NCBI GenBank assembly: GCA_029548365.1
Contig: JAKPNN010000002.1
Span: 1-64,000 of the forward strand
Length of the DNA stretch: 64,000 bases
Direction: 5' to 3'
Source: Chloroflexota bacterium
GTDB taxonomy: Bacteria; Chloroflexota; Anaerolineae; Anaerolineales; Anaerolineaceae
Shown: positions 1-9,033 of the stretch, piece after piece
Numbering within the stretch: position 1 is the first letter of the stretch
Layout: every line of letters begins with the position of its first letter
Notes under the pieces: generated by a model
Told to the model about the DNA's origin: nothing
Database searches by the model: none
What the model saw: only the letters and a program-made list of their open reading frames with translations
Program-made: the position numbers and the translations under genes

Positions 1-180
1 TCCAACTCCAATGCTACTGTCTTTACGTTCTTTCCAACCTTTCGGGTCATGGTTCTTTGCCTTTCGTTTCTGGGTTCTTTATTCACCCCAGTGGCTTACC
101 ATGACCCGCTGCTTTTTGCAGAACTTTTAGGACACTACCCCGGGTTGGCGGGAGGGGTGAAGGGGAGGAATCGCTTGCGG
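1..180. other. Left-edge sequence without a gene
   Basis: The first about 130 bases are clearly less GC-rich than what follows and show no open frame with protein-like features. They contain a string near 130-145 (TTTTAGGACACTACCCC) that resembles the kind of motif seen at insertion-sequence ends, but without a transposase or a matching inverted end in the window this cannot be confirmed. Confidence 0.2.
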
Positions 181-192
181 GTGGGCGGGTGG

Positions 193-846
193 GAGGCTTT
201 CTACTTTAGAGGCGGCTAAGCGGGCAGGATGCCCGCGCGCCGGGAGAGGCGGGGGTGAAAGTGCCGCGTGGGGGCACGCGGCCTTCTAAAGATGGAAGGA
301 AGCGCTGGCAGGCGGCGCGCACGCATGCAGCGTTAGCACGGCATTTCATGGCCGCACGAAAGCCTTGTCGGTCAGCGGGTGGGCAGGTGGGAGGCTTTTT
401 ACTTGAGGAACGGCTAAGCGGGCAGGATGCCCGCGCGCCGGGAGAGGCGGGGATGAAAGCGCCGCGTGGGGGCACGCGGCCTTCTGAAGATGGAAGGAGG
501 TGCTGGCAGGCGGCGCGCACGCATGCAGCGTTAGCCCGGCATTTTATGGCCGCACGAAAGCCTTGTCGGTCAGCGGGTGGGCGGGTGGGAGGCTTTTTAC
601 TTGAGGGACGGCTAAGCGGGCAGGATGCCCGCGCGCCGGGAGAGGCGGGGATGAAAGTGCCGCGTGGGGGCACGCGGCCTTCTGAAGATAGAAGGAGGCG
701 CTGGCAGGCGGCGCGCACGCATGCAGCGCTAGCACGACATTTTATGGCTGCACGAAAGCCTTGTCGGTCAGCGGGTGGGTGGATGGGCGGCTTTCTGCCT
801 GAGGGGTGGCTAAGCGGGCAGGATGCCCGCGCGCCGGGGGCGGATG
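193..846. repeat. 198-bp GC-rich tandem repeat, about 3.3 copies
   Basis: The block beginning GAGGCTTT recurs at 193, 391, 589 and, diverged, at 787, an exact 198-bp period. Each unit contains two perfect hairpins: GCGGGC/GCCCGC with a 5-nt loop, and CCGCGTG/CACGCGG with a 4-nt loop. Because 198 is a multiple of three, long frames stay open on both strands, but their low-complexity Arg/Gly/Ala/Pro products look non-genuine. I read it as a non-coding, REP-like repeat. Confidence 0.8.
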
Positions 847-868
847 AGAATGATTGGGGGCCGGGCCG

Positions 869-2197
869 TTAGAACCCGGCGCTAACGGTATGGAACCCCA
901 CGGGGGCTTCCGGCCGCAGCCGAACTGTCAGCAGAAATACCCGGCTGAAGGTGTTTGCGCCATCACTGACGGTGAGGGTGATATGGGCGCTGCCGATTTG
1001 CCCCGGGCGGGGCGTGAGGGTGACCGTGCGGTGGCTGCCGCTGCCCCCGAAGACAATGCCCGAAACCGGCACCAGGCCCGGGTTATCCGAATTGCCCGCA
1101 AGCGTCAGGCTCGCTGCGTCCGTCTCCGGGTCGCTGATGGTGAAGGGGATGGGCGGCGTGGTGGTGTTGGCCGCCATCACGTAGTCGGCCAGGGCGGAAA
1201 TCGTGGGCGGCTGGTTGGCCGGGTTGACGGTGACGGTGAAGGCGCGGGCGATGAGGTTGTTGCTCGCGCCGCCATCATTGACGGTGACGGTGATCGTGGC
1301 GGCACCACTGGCGGTGGCCACCGGGGTGAAACTGAGGGAGCCGGTGGTGTTGGGGCTGGTGTAGTTCACCGCCGGGGTCGGGATCAGGCCGGGATTGCTG
1401 GATGAGGCCGTAACGGTCAGCGTCTGGGATTCGTTGGGCGCCCCCGCGGTGATGCCGGAGAGGTTGACCGTTTGCCGGCCCGCACCCTGGTTGAGGGTGA
1501 GGTTGGGCAGGGCGTTCAACGTCGGCGGCTGGTTAACCGAATTGACCGTGACCGTAAAGGAGCGGGAGATGAGGTTGTTGACGGTGGCGCCATCGTTGAC
1601 GGTGACGGTGATCGTGGCGGAGCCGTAGGCATAGGCCACCGGGGTGAAGCTGAGGGTGCCGGAGGCGTTGGGGCTGGTGTAGTTCACCGTCGGGGTCGGA
1701 ATCAGGCCCGGGTTGCTGGACGAAGCCGTAACGGTCAGCGTCTGGGACTCATTGGCGGCGCCCGAGCTGATGCCCAGGAGGTTAACCGTCTGGGGGCCGG
1801 CATTCTCGTTGAGCGTCAGGTTGGCCAGGGCGTTCAAGGTCGGCGGCCGGTTGGCCTGGTTCAGCGGAATGAGTGCCGCAATCTCCGCGGAATAATCGCT
1901 CTCCGTGCCGTTGATGTCGGTGGCGGTGGCGGCGAAATAGTAAGTAAGCCCCCCGGCGAGATTGGAAATGGACACCGTCAGGTTGGTGCCAGCCGGAACC
2001 GAATGGGTGTAGGTGGCACTGGCCACGCCGTAGTAAACCCGGTATTGGACGATATCGGGGCTCGGGCTCGCGTCCCAGTTCAGCGTCACGCTCGCGGCGA
2101 AGAGAGAGGGCCGCGGGGCCAGAACGCCGAGCAGGCCCCCCAGCAGGCTGAGGGACACCGCGCGCTTCCGGAAGAACAACAATACTGAGTGCGACAT
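869..2197 (-). CDS. Secreted fibronectin III / Ig-like repeat protein
   Basis: A 442-residue protein with an N-terminal signal peptide (a basic start, then a Leu/Gly-rich core to about residue 34). Residues about 36-112 form a fibronectin type III domain (SVTLNWDASPSPDIVQYRVY). Three further repeats of about 90-100 residues begin with NRPPTLNAL/NQPPTLNAL/NQPPTISAL and end with SATITVTVNDG-type strands, as in cadherin-like or Ig-like adhesive folds. The first two repeats are nearly identical to each other, which points to recent duplication. There is no catalytic domain and no sorting signal that I recognise at the C-terminus. The role is probably extracellular binding or structure; the substrate is unknown. 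It is divergently transcribed from the kinase-like gene at 2668. Confidence 0.75.
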   Translation of the reverse strand: MSHSVLLFFRKRAVSLSLLGGLLGVLAPRPSLFAASVTLNWDASPSPDIVQYRVYYGVASATYTHSVPAGTNLTVSISNLAGGLTYYFAATATDINGTESDYSAEIAALIPLNQANRPPTLNALANLTLNENAGPQTVNLLGISSGAANESQTLTVTASSSNPGLIPTPTVNYTSPNASGTLSFTPVAYAYGSATITVTVNDGATVNNLISRSFTVTVNSVNQPPTLNALPNLTLNQGAGRQTVNLSGITAGAPNESQTLTVTASSSNPGLIPTPAVNYTSPNTTGSLSFTPVATASGAATITVTVNDGGASNNLIARAFTVTVNPANQPPTISALADYVMAANTTTPPIPFTISDPETDAASLTLAGNSDNPGLVPVSGIVFGGSGSHRTVTLTPRPGQIGSAHITLTVSDGANTFSRVFLLTVRLRPEAPVGFHTVSAGF

Positions 2198-2667
2198 ACG
2201 CTAACCCGCTCAACGCATAAATGCTGCCAACTCCGCTGGAGCCGCCGGCCCAAACCGCGCCAATACGGCGGCCTGGCTATAAATGAGACACGCCCCGCCC
2301 GCGAACGCGGTTAAACGGATTATTCGGCCGCGTTTTGGAGGTTCCACCACGGGCTGACGGCGCGCGCCCCGGCCCCGTGCCCCGCCTCCGCGCAACCCCG
2401 CCGGGCGGGCGGCGAAAGTTTTTCAGACAGTGTGTCCCGGAAAAGCACAGGGCACCCACCGCCGCCATAAGCCCGCCCCCCGGAGGCTATACGGCCGCGG
2501 CCCCGGAAAACCGGGGCGGCTGCGCGAACGGAAACCGCCGGACGCGGAGCCGGCCGCCCGGCGCAGGAACAGGCTTCCCTTGCCGGCCCAACCGTGGTAA
2601 CGTTTCTTGAGAGCGCACGGCAGACGGGACGCGAAATGGAAACGGACGCAGGAAGCAAAAAATACAC
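2198..2667. other. Intergenic region between divergent genes
   Basis: About 470 bases lie between two divergently transcribed genes, so the promoters of both should be here. I see no convincing -35/-10 pair, RNA gene or repeat. The open frames that cross it are short and rich in Arg, Pro and Gly, as expected by chance in GC-rich DNA. Confidence 0.5.
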
Positions 2668-3375
2668 ATGAAGACACAAGCTGGATTAGAGCGGGCTTTG
2701 AGTTTCATCAATTGCCAGTTGCAGCCGGGAGGCGCGGGGCAGACCGCGCGTGAAACGGACGCGCCGCGGCGCGCCGTGACCATTTCCCGCCAGACCGGCT
2801 CGGGCGCGCATATTGTGGCCCAGAACCTGGCAGCCTACCTGCACGCGCACGAACCCAAAGACGCCTGCCCGTGGGCGGTGTTCGATCGCAACCTTGTGGA
2901 GAAAGTCCTCGAAGACCACAATTTGCCCCAGCGCCTGGCCCGGTTCATGCCGGAAGACCGCGCCTCCGAAATCACGGACATCATGAACGAGCTGTTCGAC
3001 CTGCATCCCCCCTCCTGGACGCTGGTCCACAAAACCACCGACACCATTCTCCGCCTGGCGGAGCTGGGCAACGTGATCCTGATTGGCCGCGGGGCCACCG
3101 TGATCACCGCCAAGCTCCCCTACGTCTTCCGGGTCCGCATCATCGGCTCGCTGGAGAAGCGGATTAAACACGTGCAGGAGCTGGATCATTTCACCCGCCC
3201 GGTGGCGCGGGCGCGGATTCTGCAGGAAGACCGCGGGCGCAAACGCTACCTGCGAAAGTATTTCGACGCCGACCCCGATGATCCCCTGCTCTACCACCTC
3301 ATCATCAACACCGATGATGTGCCGTACGAAGAAGCCGCGCGCATCATCGGCGAGGCCGTGCTGCGACGCCGCTGA
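2668..3375 (+). CDS. Cytidylate kinase-like family protein
   Basis: A 235-residue protein of the cytidylate-kinase-like (Cytidylate_kin2) family. It has a phosphate-binding loop variant SRQTGSGAH at residues 40-48 and a second conserved LIGRGA motif at about 138-143; the C-terminal half carries the Arg-rich lid region (SLEKRIKHVQELDHFTR). Family members are usually annotated from these motifs and their substrate is rarely known; they differ from housekeeping Cmk in the P-loop. The first 35 residues are variable and may include an N-terminal extension if a later start is used. It stands alone here, divergent from the repeat protein and convergent with the propeller gene. Confidence 0.75.
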   Translation: MKTQAGLERALSFINCQLQPGGAGQTARETDAPRRAVTISRQTGSGAHIVAQNLAAYLHAHEPKDACPWAVFDRNLVEKVLEDHNLPQRLARFMPEDRASEITDIMNELFDLHPPSWTLVHKTTDTILRLAELGNVILIGRGATVITAKLPYVFRVRIIGSLEKRIKHVQELDHFTRPVARARILQEDRGRKRYLRKYFDADPDDPLLYHLIINTDDVPYEEAARIIGEAVLRRR

Positions 3376-3493
3376 GGTTCCCCCAAACGCAGGGAACGCG
3401 CAACTCGCCTGGCAGCCCTTGATTCAGGCGCCTTTCGCCGCGCTCAATTGAGCGCGGCCCCGTTGCCGTGCGGTGGCTGCGGCGGGCGGGGCG

Positions 3494-4894
3494 CTATTTT
3501 TTGAGCGGGCCGGGGAAGGCGATCAGGTCGGAGCGGGTCTTGCCGTTGGCCGTGATGCGCGGGAGGGTATAGATCATGCCGTCCTTGCCGATGGCCATGG
3601 CGTTGACGTAGAGCGGGCGCTGGCCGTCGGGGTAGAAGACGGCGCCGTGGTCGGTGTATCGGCCGGTCTTGAGGTCGTAGGTGATGAGGTGCAGGTCTTC
3701 GAGGCCTTTGGCTTCGCCCATCGCGGTTTTGGCCTTGCCGGCGAGGCGCTGGCCGTCAATGTAGATGGGAGCGCCGGTGAGGTAATGGATGGTCTTGCCG
3801 TCGGGGCCGAGGGCAAAGGCCAGGTAGCCATAGCTGAACTGGTCGAACATGCCGCTGCGCTTGGAGGGTTCGGAGGTGATGCGCTGCATGACTTCGAGGC
3901 GCGGCACGCGGGGGTCGAACCGGAACAGGTATCCCGAGTTGCCGTGGACGCCATAGATGAGGTTGTCCTGCTCCCGCCAGAAGGTCTGGCGCCAGTTGTA
4001 GCCCATGTGCCCGGCGTCGGTGGGGTCGTAGCTGCCGAAGTAATCCTTGACCATGGTTTCTCCCTTCATCGCGCTCACGGAGTCGCTCGCGGCATCGTAG
4101 CGGAAGATGGTGCCCTCGGAGGAGGTGAAGTAGGCGGAACCGTCCCGCGGGTCCACGACGATGGAGCGGCAGACGGTGCGGTAGGCCGGGCCGGTGCCGT
4201 TTTCCCCCTCGGCGCACATTTTGCCGAAGCTCTTCTGGTTGCGGGTGGCCAGGTCGTAGCGGTAGAAGATGCCGCTGGGCCAGGTCAGGGCAAAGAGACG
4301 GCCCCGGCGGGTGTCCATGTTCATGGTGAGCACGCCCTCGCGCTCCGGGCAGATGCCGTAGTCCTCGAACTTGCCGGTCTTCAGGTCGTAGGAGAGCAGG
4401 TGGCCGCCCGGGTAGGGTTTATAGCCCGCCGGGGGGATGCCCATGGTTTCCTTGCCGTCCACGTAGCTGTACACCCCGACGTGGGTGGCGAAATAGAGCT
4501 TATGATCCTTCTCGACGAAGTTGACGTGGCTCTTGCCCTGGGGAATGGCCTTGCTGCCCTTTTCGCCGCAGGCTTCCGTCACGTCGCCCACTTCCTTGAT
4601 CTGCTGGGTCTTGGGATCGAAGCAGAACATCTTGGCGCCCTGGTCAATATTCTCCGAGCTCAGGACGTAGTAGATCTTCCCGTCGCTGCCGGTGCCCATC
4701 GAGTTGTAGCTGTCGTGCCCCAGGGCAAAGTGGGAGTCATAGACCCGGGCGATGATTTTCCTGCCTTTGTAGGCCTTGCCGTCCGGGACGACGAGGCGCG
4801 GGGCGGCGTCCTGCGCGGCGCTGATGAGAACGCCGGCGCCGAGCAGCGCGGCGGTGAGCGGGAACAGAGTGTGGGCGGAGAGGATTCGGTTCAT
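3494..4894 (-). CDS. Secreted beta-propeller-like protein, unknown function
   Basis: A 466-residue protein with a clear signal peptide (residues 1-27, ending around SAAQDAAP). The body consists of repeated four-stranded blades with motifs of the kind DGKIYY, LYFATHVG, RLFALTW, GSAYFTSSEG, and LLSYDLKTGKFEDYG, as in periplasmic six- to eight-bladed propellers of Planctomycetes and Verrucomicrobia. There are four cysteines but no recognisable catalytic motif. It may bind or hydrolyse a carbohydrate, but nothing in the sequence proves that. A small Cys-rich ORF ends 15 bp upstream on the same strand and could be co-transcribed. Confidence 0.7.
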   Translation of the reverse strand: MNRILSAHTLFPLTAALLGAGVLISAAQDAAPRLVVPDGKAYKGRKIIARVYDSHFALGHDSYNSMGTGSDGKIYYVLSSENIDQGAKMFCFDPKTQQIKEVGDVTEACGEKGSKAIPQGKSHVNFVEKDHKLYFATHVGVYSYVDGKETMGIPPAGYKPYPGGHLLSYDLKTGKFEDYGICPEREGVLTMNMDTRRGRLFALTWPSGIFYRYDLATRNQKSFGKMCAEGENGTGPAYRTVCRSIVVDPRDGSAYFTSSEGTIFRYDAASDSVSAMKGETMVKDYFGSYDPTDAGHMGYNWRQTFWREQDNLIYGVHGNSGYLFRFDPRVPRLEVMQRITSEPSKRSGMFDQFSYGYLAFALGPDGKTIHYLTGAPIYIDGQRLAGKAKTAMGEAKGLEDLHLITYDLKTGRYTDHGAVFYPDGQRPLYVNAMAIGKDGMIYTLPRITANGKTRSDLIAFPGPLKK

Positions 4895-4909
4895 AGGTTT
4901 TGCGGATGA

Positions 4910-5161
4910 CTAAACAAGGGGGGCGCGTTCGCGCGCCCCGGTGGGAGCCGGGCGGGCCGGTTCCGGTTCGTAGGATTTCCGGCCATAGACCACCGCATAC
5001 GCCCGGCAAAACGGGCACAGGCGCGCGAAGGTCCGGACCAGCCAGAACGCCAGCCCCGCCTGCTGGCGGCGCGCGCGCTGGCACACGACGCAGTGGACGC
5101 TGCGCTGCGCGAGAAAACGGAGTCTGTCGCCGGACTGGTTCATAACCCTAATGCCGGGCAT
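4910..5161 (-). CDS. Small CxxC-containing protein
   Basis: An 83-residue frame containing two CxxC pairs (HCVVCQ at about 23-28 and LCPFCRAY at about 48-55) separated by about 22 residues, the spacing of a small zinc ribbon. It lies just upstream of, and on the same strand as, the propeller gene. A second ATG six codons in is an alternative start. The paired cysteines are what make it look real; GC-rich DNA yields many chance frames, so confidence is moderate. Confidence 0.4.
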   Translation of the reverse strand: MPGIRVMNQSGDRLRFLAQRSVHCVVCQRARRQQAGLAFWLVRTFARLCPFCRAYAVVYGRKSYEPEPARPAPTGARERAPLV

Positions 5162-5286
5162 TCTGCCAAAGTCCCGGCCCGCGTCAACCGGTTTCTCGCG
5201 CCGGTTTCCCGCGCCGCCGCCCCCGGCGGCGGGGGCATCTCCCGGCTTTCCAGCGGGGCGGGTTTGGTGTTTAGTGGCAGCCGCTT

Positions 5287-6228
5287 ATGATTAAAACCGC
5301 ATTATTATTTGCCGGGCAAGGCGCGCAAGTGGTGGGCATGGGCCGGGATTGGGCGCGGGAACTGCCCACCGCCCGGAGCTGGTTTGACCGGGCCAACGCG
5401 GCGCTGGGCTACGACCTGGCCGCGCTTTGCTTTGACGGGCCGGAAGCCGAGCTGACCCGGACGGAGAACGCGCAGCCGGGCATCTTCCTCGTGAGCTGGG
5501 TGGCGCTGCAATTACTGCGGGAGCGCGTGCCGGGGCTGAGCTTCCAGGCCGCCGCGGGCCTGTCGCTGGGCGAGTTCACCGCCCTGACGGCGGCGGGCGC
5601 GCTGGGCTTTGAAGACGGCTTGAACCTCGTGCGCCAGCGGGGGCGTTTCATGCAGGAAGCCTGCGCGGCCACCCGCGGCGGCATGGCGGCCATCATCGGC
5701 CTGGATGAGACCCCCACCCGCGAGGTCTGCGCCCAGGCCGGGGTGACGCTGGCCAACCTGAACTGCCCCGGGCAGTTGGTCATTTCCGGGCCCGCCGAAC
5801 ACATCGCCCGGGCCTGCGAGCTGGCCCGGGCCCGGGGCGCCCGCCGCGCGCTGCCGCTGCCCGTCGCCGGCGCCTATCATTCGCCCCTCATGGCCAGCGC
5901 CCAGCCCAAACTCCAGGCCGAGCTGGAGCGGGTGACCCTGCGCCCGCCCGCCGTCCCGGTCATCGCCAACGTCACCGCCCGGCCGCACGACGGCCCGGAG
6001 ACGCTCCGCGCCCGCCTGGTCGAGCAGGTCACCTCGCCGGTGCGCTGGGAGGAGTCCATGCGCTACCTGATCGAGCAGGGCTTCACCCGCTTCCTCGAAC
6101 TGGGCCCCGGCACCGCGCTGACGGGTTTTATGAAGCGGATCGCCAAGACCGCGCAGGTGTATAACGTGGCGGATATGGCCAGCCTGGCCGCCACGGCGGC
6201 GGCCCTGGGCGCGGACGGGGCGCGGTAG
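5287..6228 (+). CDS. fabD: Malonyl-CoA:ACP transacylase
   Basis: A 313-residue FabD that loads malonyl groups from CoA onto ACP for fatty-acid elongation in the cytoplasm. The oxyanion motif GQGAQ is at residues 10-14, the nucleophile is Ser93 in GLSLGEF (Leu instead of the usual His before the Ser), the carboxylate-binding Arg is in RQRGRFMQEA (about 118), and the catalytic His198 is in GAYHSPLM. Length is normal for the family. It is the first gene of a fabD-fabG-acpP-fabF cluster on the + strand; plsX and fabH, often next to it, are absent immediately upstream. Confidence 0.95.
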   Translation: MIKTALLFAGQGAQVVGMGRDWARELPTARSWFDRANAALGYDLAALCFDGPEAELTRTENAQPGIFLVSWVALQLLRERVPGLSFQAAAGLSLGEFTALTAAGALGFEDGLNLVRQRGRFMQEACAATRGGMAAIIGLDETPTREVCAQAGVTLANLNCPGQLVISGPAEHIARACELARARGARRALPLPVAGAYHSPLMASAQPKLQAELERVTLRPPAVPVIANVTARPHDGPETLRARLVEQVTSPVRWEESMRYLIEQGFTRFLELGPGTALTGFMKRIAKTAQVYNVADMASLAATAAALGADGAR

Positions 6229-6272
6229 CGGCTTGACAAGCGCCCGCGGATAGCGGAAAAGAAGCGCGTTTT

Positions 6273-7016
6273 ATGAACGAATTAGCCCAACAAGTGGCCG
6301 TGGTGACCGGGGCCGGGCGCGGCATCGGCCAGGCCATCGCCCTGCAACTGGCCGCCGCCGGCGCCGACATCGCCGGGGTGGACCTGCAACCGGAATCCTG
6401 CGCCGAGACCGTGGCGAAAGTCCAGGCGCTGGGCCGCCGGGCCTGGGCCTTCGGGGCCAACGTCGCCGACGCCGCCAGCGTGACGGCCGCCGCGGAGCAG
6501 ATCCTCGCCGCCGCCGGCAAGGTGGACATCCTGGTCAACAACGCCGGCATCACCCGGGACGGCCTGCTGATGCGCATGAGCGAGGCCGACTGGGATGCGG
6601 TGCTGGACGTCAACCTCAAGGGCACCTTCCTGTTCACCAAGGCCTTCACCCGCAGCTTCCTCAAGCAGCAATCCGGCCGCATCATCAACATCGCCTCCGT
6701 CATCGGCCTGATCGGCAACGCCGGGCAGTGCAACTACGGCGCGAGCAAAGCCGGCGTCATCGGCTTCACCAAGTCCGCCGCCCGGGAGCTGGCGTCCCGC
6801 GGCATCACCGTCAACGCCATCGCCCCCGGCTTCATCGAGACCGCCATGACGGCGAAGATCAGCCCCGAGGCGCGCGCGGCGCTGCTGAAGCAAATCCCGC
6901 TGGGCAGCCTGGGCCAGCCCGCGGACGTGGCCGGCGCCGTCCTGTTCCTGGCCGGGCCCGCCGGCCGCTACCTCACCGGGCAGGTGCTTTCGGTGGACGG
7001 CGGCATGGCCATGTAA
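6273..7016 (+). CDS. fabG: 3-oxoacyl-ACP reductase
   Basis: A 247-residue short-chain dehydrogenase that reduces beta-ketoacyl-ACP with NADPH. The nucleotide-binding motif TGAGRGIG is at 12-19, the structural NNAG motif at 89-92, and the catalytic triad is Ser142, Tyr155 and Lys159 (YGASK). The C-terminus [15 protein letters not shown] is typical of FabG. It follows fabD after 44 bp and precedes acpP by about 75 bp, consistent with a single operon. Confidence 0.95.
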   Translation: MNELAQQVAVVTGAGRGIGQAIALQLAAAGADIAGVDLQPESCAETVAKVQALGRRAWAFGANVADAASVTAAAEQILAAAGKVDILVNNAGITRDGLLMRMSEADWDAVLDVNLKGTFLFTKAFTRSFLKQQSGRIINIASVIGLIGNAGQCNYGASKAGVIGFTKSAARELASRGITVNAIAPGFIETAMTAKISPEARAALLKQIPLGSLGQPADVAGAVLFLAGPAGRYLTGQVLSVDGGMAM

Positions 7017-7092
7017 TTTATTTTCGCTTCGGGCTTGACGCCCTTTGAACCTTAACATAGACACACTGCAAAACGAAGAACTGGAGAAACAC

Positions 7093-7338
7093 ATGGCAGA
7101 TAAGACGATTGAACAACGAGTCAAAGACATCATTGTCGAGCAACTGGGGGTGAATGCGGACCAGGTCACGCCCGAGGCCAAATTCATCGAAGACCTCGGG
7201 GCGGATTCCCTCGATACGGTGGAACTGGTCATGGCGCTCGAAGAGGAATTCGGCAGCGAGATACCCGACGAGCAGGCCGAAAAGCTGCAGAGCGTCGGCG
7301 ACGTCATCAAATACATCGAAGACCTGGAGCAAAAGTAA
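7093..7338 (+). CDS. acpP: Acyl carrier protein
   Basis: An 81-residue acidic acyl carrier protein. The phosphopantetheine attachment site is Ser39 in [10 protein letters not shown], followed by the conserved helix II ([14 protein letters not shown]). I chose the ATG at 7093 because GGAG lies at 7083-7086 and the product then starts [11 protein letters not shown] as ACPs normally do; the frame is open further upstream to a TTG at 7045, which would add 16 non-conserved residues. It sits between fabG and fabF as in most bacteria. Confidence 0.95.
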   Translation: MADKTIEQRVKDIIVEQLGVNADQVTPEAKFIEDLGADSLDTVELVMALEEEFGSEIPDEQAEKLQSVGDVIKYIEDLEQK

Positions 7339-7404
7339 TTCGACCGTGAAGAGTTCCGGGGTGGCTCGAACTGGCATCAGCGAGGGCTGCCCCGTTTGAT
7401 TTTT

Positions 7405-8664
7405 ATGGGCAGTAATTGGACCGAACGCCGCGTCGTCGTCACCGGGCTGGGGGCCGTGACCCCGCTGGGCAACCAGGTGGACGAGTTTTGGCAGAACCTG
7501 CTGGCCGGCCGGTGCGGCATCGGCCGCATCACCCGCTTCGACCCCGCCCGGTTCGATTCGCAAATCGCCGGCGAGGTGAAGGCATTCGACCCCAGCCCCG
7601 CCCTGCCCTCCCCCAAGGAAATCCGGCGCACCGACCGCTTCTCCCAGTTTGGCTTGCACGCCGCCTGGCAGGCCCTGCGCGACTCGGGCCTGGACCTCGA
7701 GCGGGTCAACCGCGACGAAGTGGGCGTGCTCATCGGCTCCGGGATCGGCGGGTTGCAGACCGTCTCGGAACAATGCCAGATCCTGAGCGAGCGCGGCCCG
7801 GGCCGGCTCTCGGCCTTCATGATCCCCATGCTCATCGTCAACATGCCCTCGGGCATCTTCTCGATGTACCACAAGCTGCGGGGGCCCAACTTCGCCACCT
7901 GCTCGGCCTGCGCCACCGCCAACCACGCCCTGGGCGAAGCCTGGCGCACCGTCAAGATGGGCGACGCGCAAATCATGTTCGCCGGCGGCGCCGAGGCCAC
8001 CATCGTCCCCATCGGCATCGGCGGCTTCTGCGCCATGAAGGCGCTCAGCACCCGCAACGACGACCCCGCCCGCGCCTCGCGCCCGTTTGACCGGGAACGC
8101 GACGGCTTCGTCATGGGCGAGGGCGCGGGCGTGCTCGTGCTCGAAGAACTGGAGCACGCCAAAAAACGGGGCGCCCGCATCTACGCCGAAATCGCCGGCT
8201 ACGGCAACACCGCCGACGCCAACCACGTCACCGCCCCCAGCCCGGACGGCGAGGGCGCCGCCCGCTGCATGAAAATCGCCGTGCGCGGCGGCGGCCTCAA
8301 CCTCGAGGCCATCTCCTACATCAACGCCCACGGCACCTCCACCCCCCAGGGCGACATCGCCGAAACCCGGGCCATCAAGGCCCTCTTTGGCGACCACGCG
8401 CGCCGCCTCGCCGTCAGCTCCATCAAGGGCGCCACCGGCCACATGCTGGGCGCGGCGGGCGCGGTCGAAATGATTGCCTGCGTCAAGGCGATCCAGACCG
8501 GCATCATCCCGCCCACCATCAATTACGAAGTGCCGGACCCCGAGTGCGACCTGGATTACGTGCCCAACACCCCGCGCCCCATGAAGATCGAGGCCGCCCT
8601 CAACAATTCCTTCGGCTTCGGCGGCCACAACGCCAGCATCCTGGTCAAAAAGTTCAACGGCTGA
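7405..8664 (+). CDS. fabF: 3-oxoacyl-ACP synthase II
   Basis: A 419-residue KAS II condensing enzyme. The catalytic Cys169 is in the motif [12 protein letters not shown], and the two active-site histidines are in [12 protein letters not shown] and [13 protein letters not shown]. The usual FabF ending [18 protein letters not shown] is present. I place the start at the ATG at 7405 ([14 protein letters not shown]); an in-frame TTG nine bases upstream is less likely. It closes the fab operon and is the last confidently Verrucomicrobia-like gene before the mobile element. Confidence 0.95.
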   Translation: MGSNWTERRVVVTGLGAVTPLGNQVDEFWQNLLAGRCGIGRITRFDPARFDSQIAGEVKAFDPSPALPSPKEIRRTDRFSQFGLHAAWQALRDSGLDLERVNRDEVGVLIGSGIGGLQTVSEQCQILSERGPGRLSAFMIPMLIVNMPSGIFSMYHKLRGPNFATCSACATANHALGEAWRTVKMGDAQIMFAGGAEATIVPIGIGGFCAMKALSTRNDDPARASRPFDRERDGFVMGEGAGVLVLEELEHAKKRGARIYAEIAGYGNTADANHVTAPSPDGEGAARCMKIAVRGGGLNLEAISYINAHGTSTPQGDIAETRAIKALFGDHARRLAVSSIKGATGHMLGAAGAVEMIACVKAIQTGIIPPTINYEVPDPECDLDYVPNTPRPMKIEAALNNSFGFGGHNASILVKKFNG

Positions 8665-8895
8665 CCCGCGCCGGGCCTCGTCCCGGGCGGAACCGCCGCC
8701 GCCCCCACCGCACCGCCCCCGCGAACCCCGCGCGCCCGCGCGCCCGCGCCCGCAAACCCGTTCCTCCCACCCCGGGCCCGCGCTTTGCCTCCCCGCGCCC
8801 CGCCTTCCCGTCCGCGGGCTGCGGGGCGGCGGCGGACCTTTCCGCGACGCGGGGTTGCGAGGCTTTTCGACGGAAGAAACCGGCGGGGAGGAGGT

Positions 8896-8953
8896 TGGTA
8901 CCCCGGCTAGGACTCGAACCTAGAACCAATTGATTAAGAGTCAACTGCTCTGC
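8896..8953 (-). tRNA. 3' fragment of tRNA-Lys(CTT), interrupted
   Basis: On the minus strand this is the 3' 58 nt of a tRNA, including encoded CCA (TGG at 8896-8898), acceptor 3' strand CCGGGGT, an intact T-arm (CTAGG/CCTAG around TTCGAGT), and an anticodon arm with loop CTCTTAA, giving anticodon CTT (Lys). The sequence past 8953 does not continue into the D-loop and 5' acceptor strand, so the gene is cut after the D-stem. An integrase gene begins 80 bp away, so I read this as an attachment-site end of an integrated element. The complete tRNA copy expected at the other end is not in the window. Confidence 0.8.
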
Positions 8954-9033
8954 ATCGATTAAAACAATACCCCTATATATAGGAAGTAAGCCTGTAATTA
9001 CTGAGTAAAAACCTGTATATAAGGGTGTTTTTT

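Noticed and set aside
206-872. Long overlapping open frames on both strands
   Set aside because: They arise from a 198-bp (66-codon) tandem repeat of GC-rich DNA; products are low-complexity Arg/Pro/Gly/Ala sequence with no domain or start signal.
3473-4909. Large plus-strand open frame opposite the propeller gene
   Set aside because: It is the antisense shadow of the minus-strand gene: the codon pattern, signal peptide and blade repeats support the minus strand only.
7018-8628. Minus-strand frame of 536 codons opposite acpP and fabF
   Set aside because: Shadow in GC-rich DNA; the plus-strand products contain the complete KAS II and ACP motifs.
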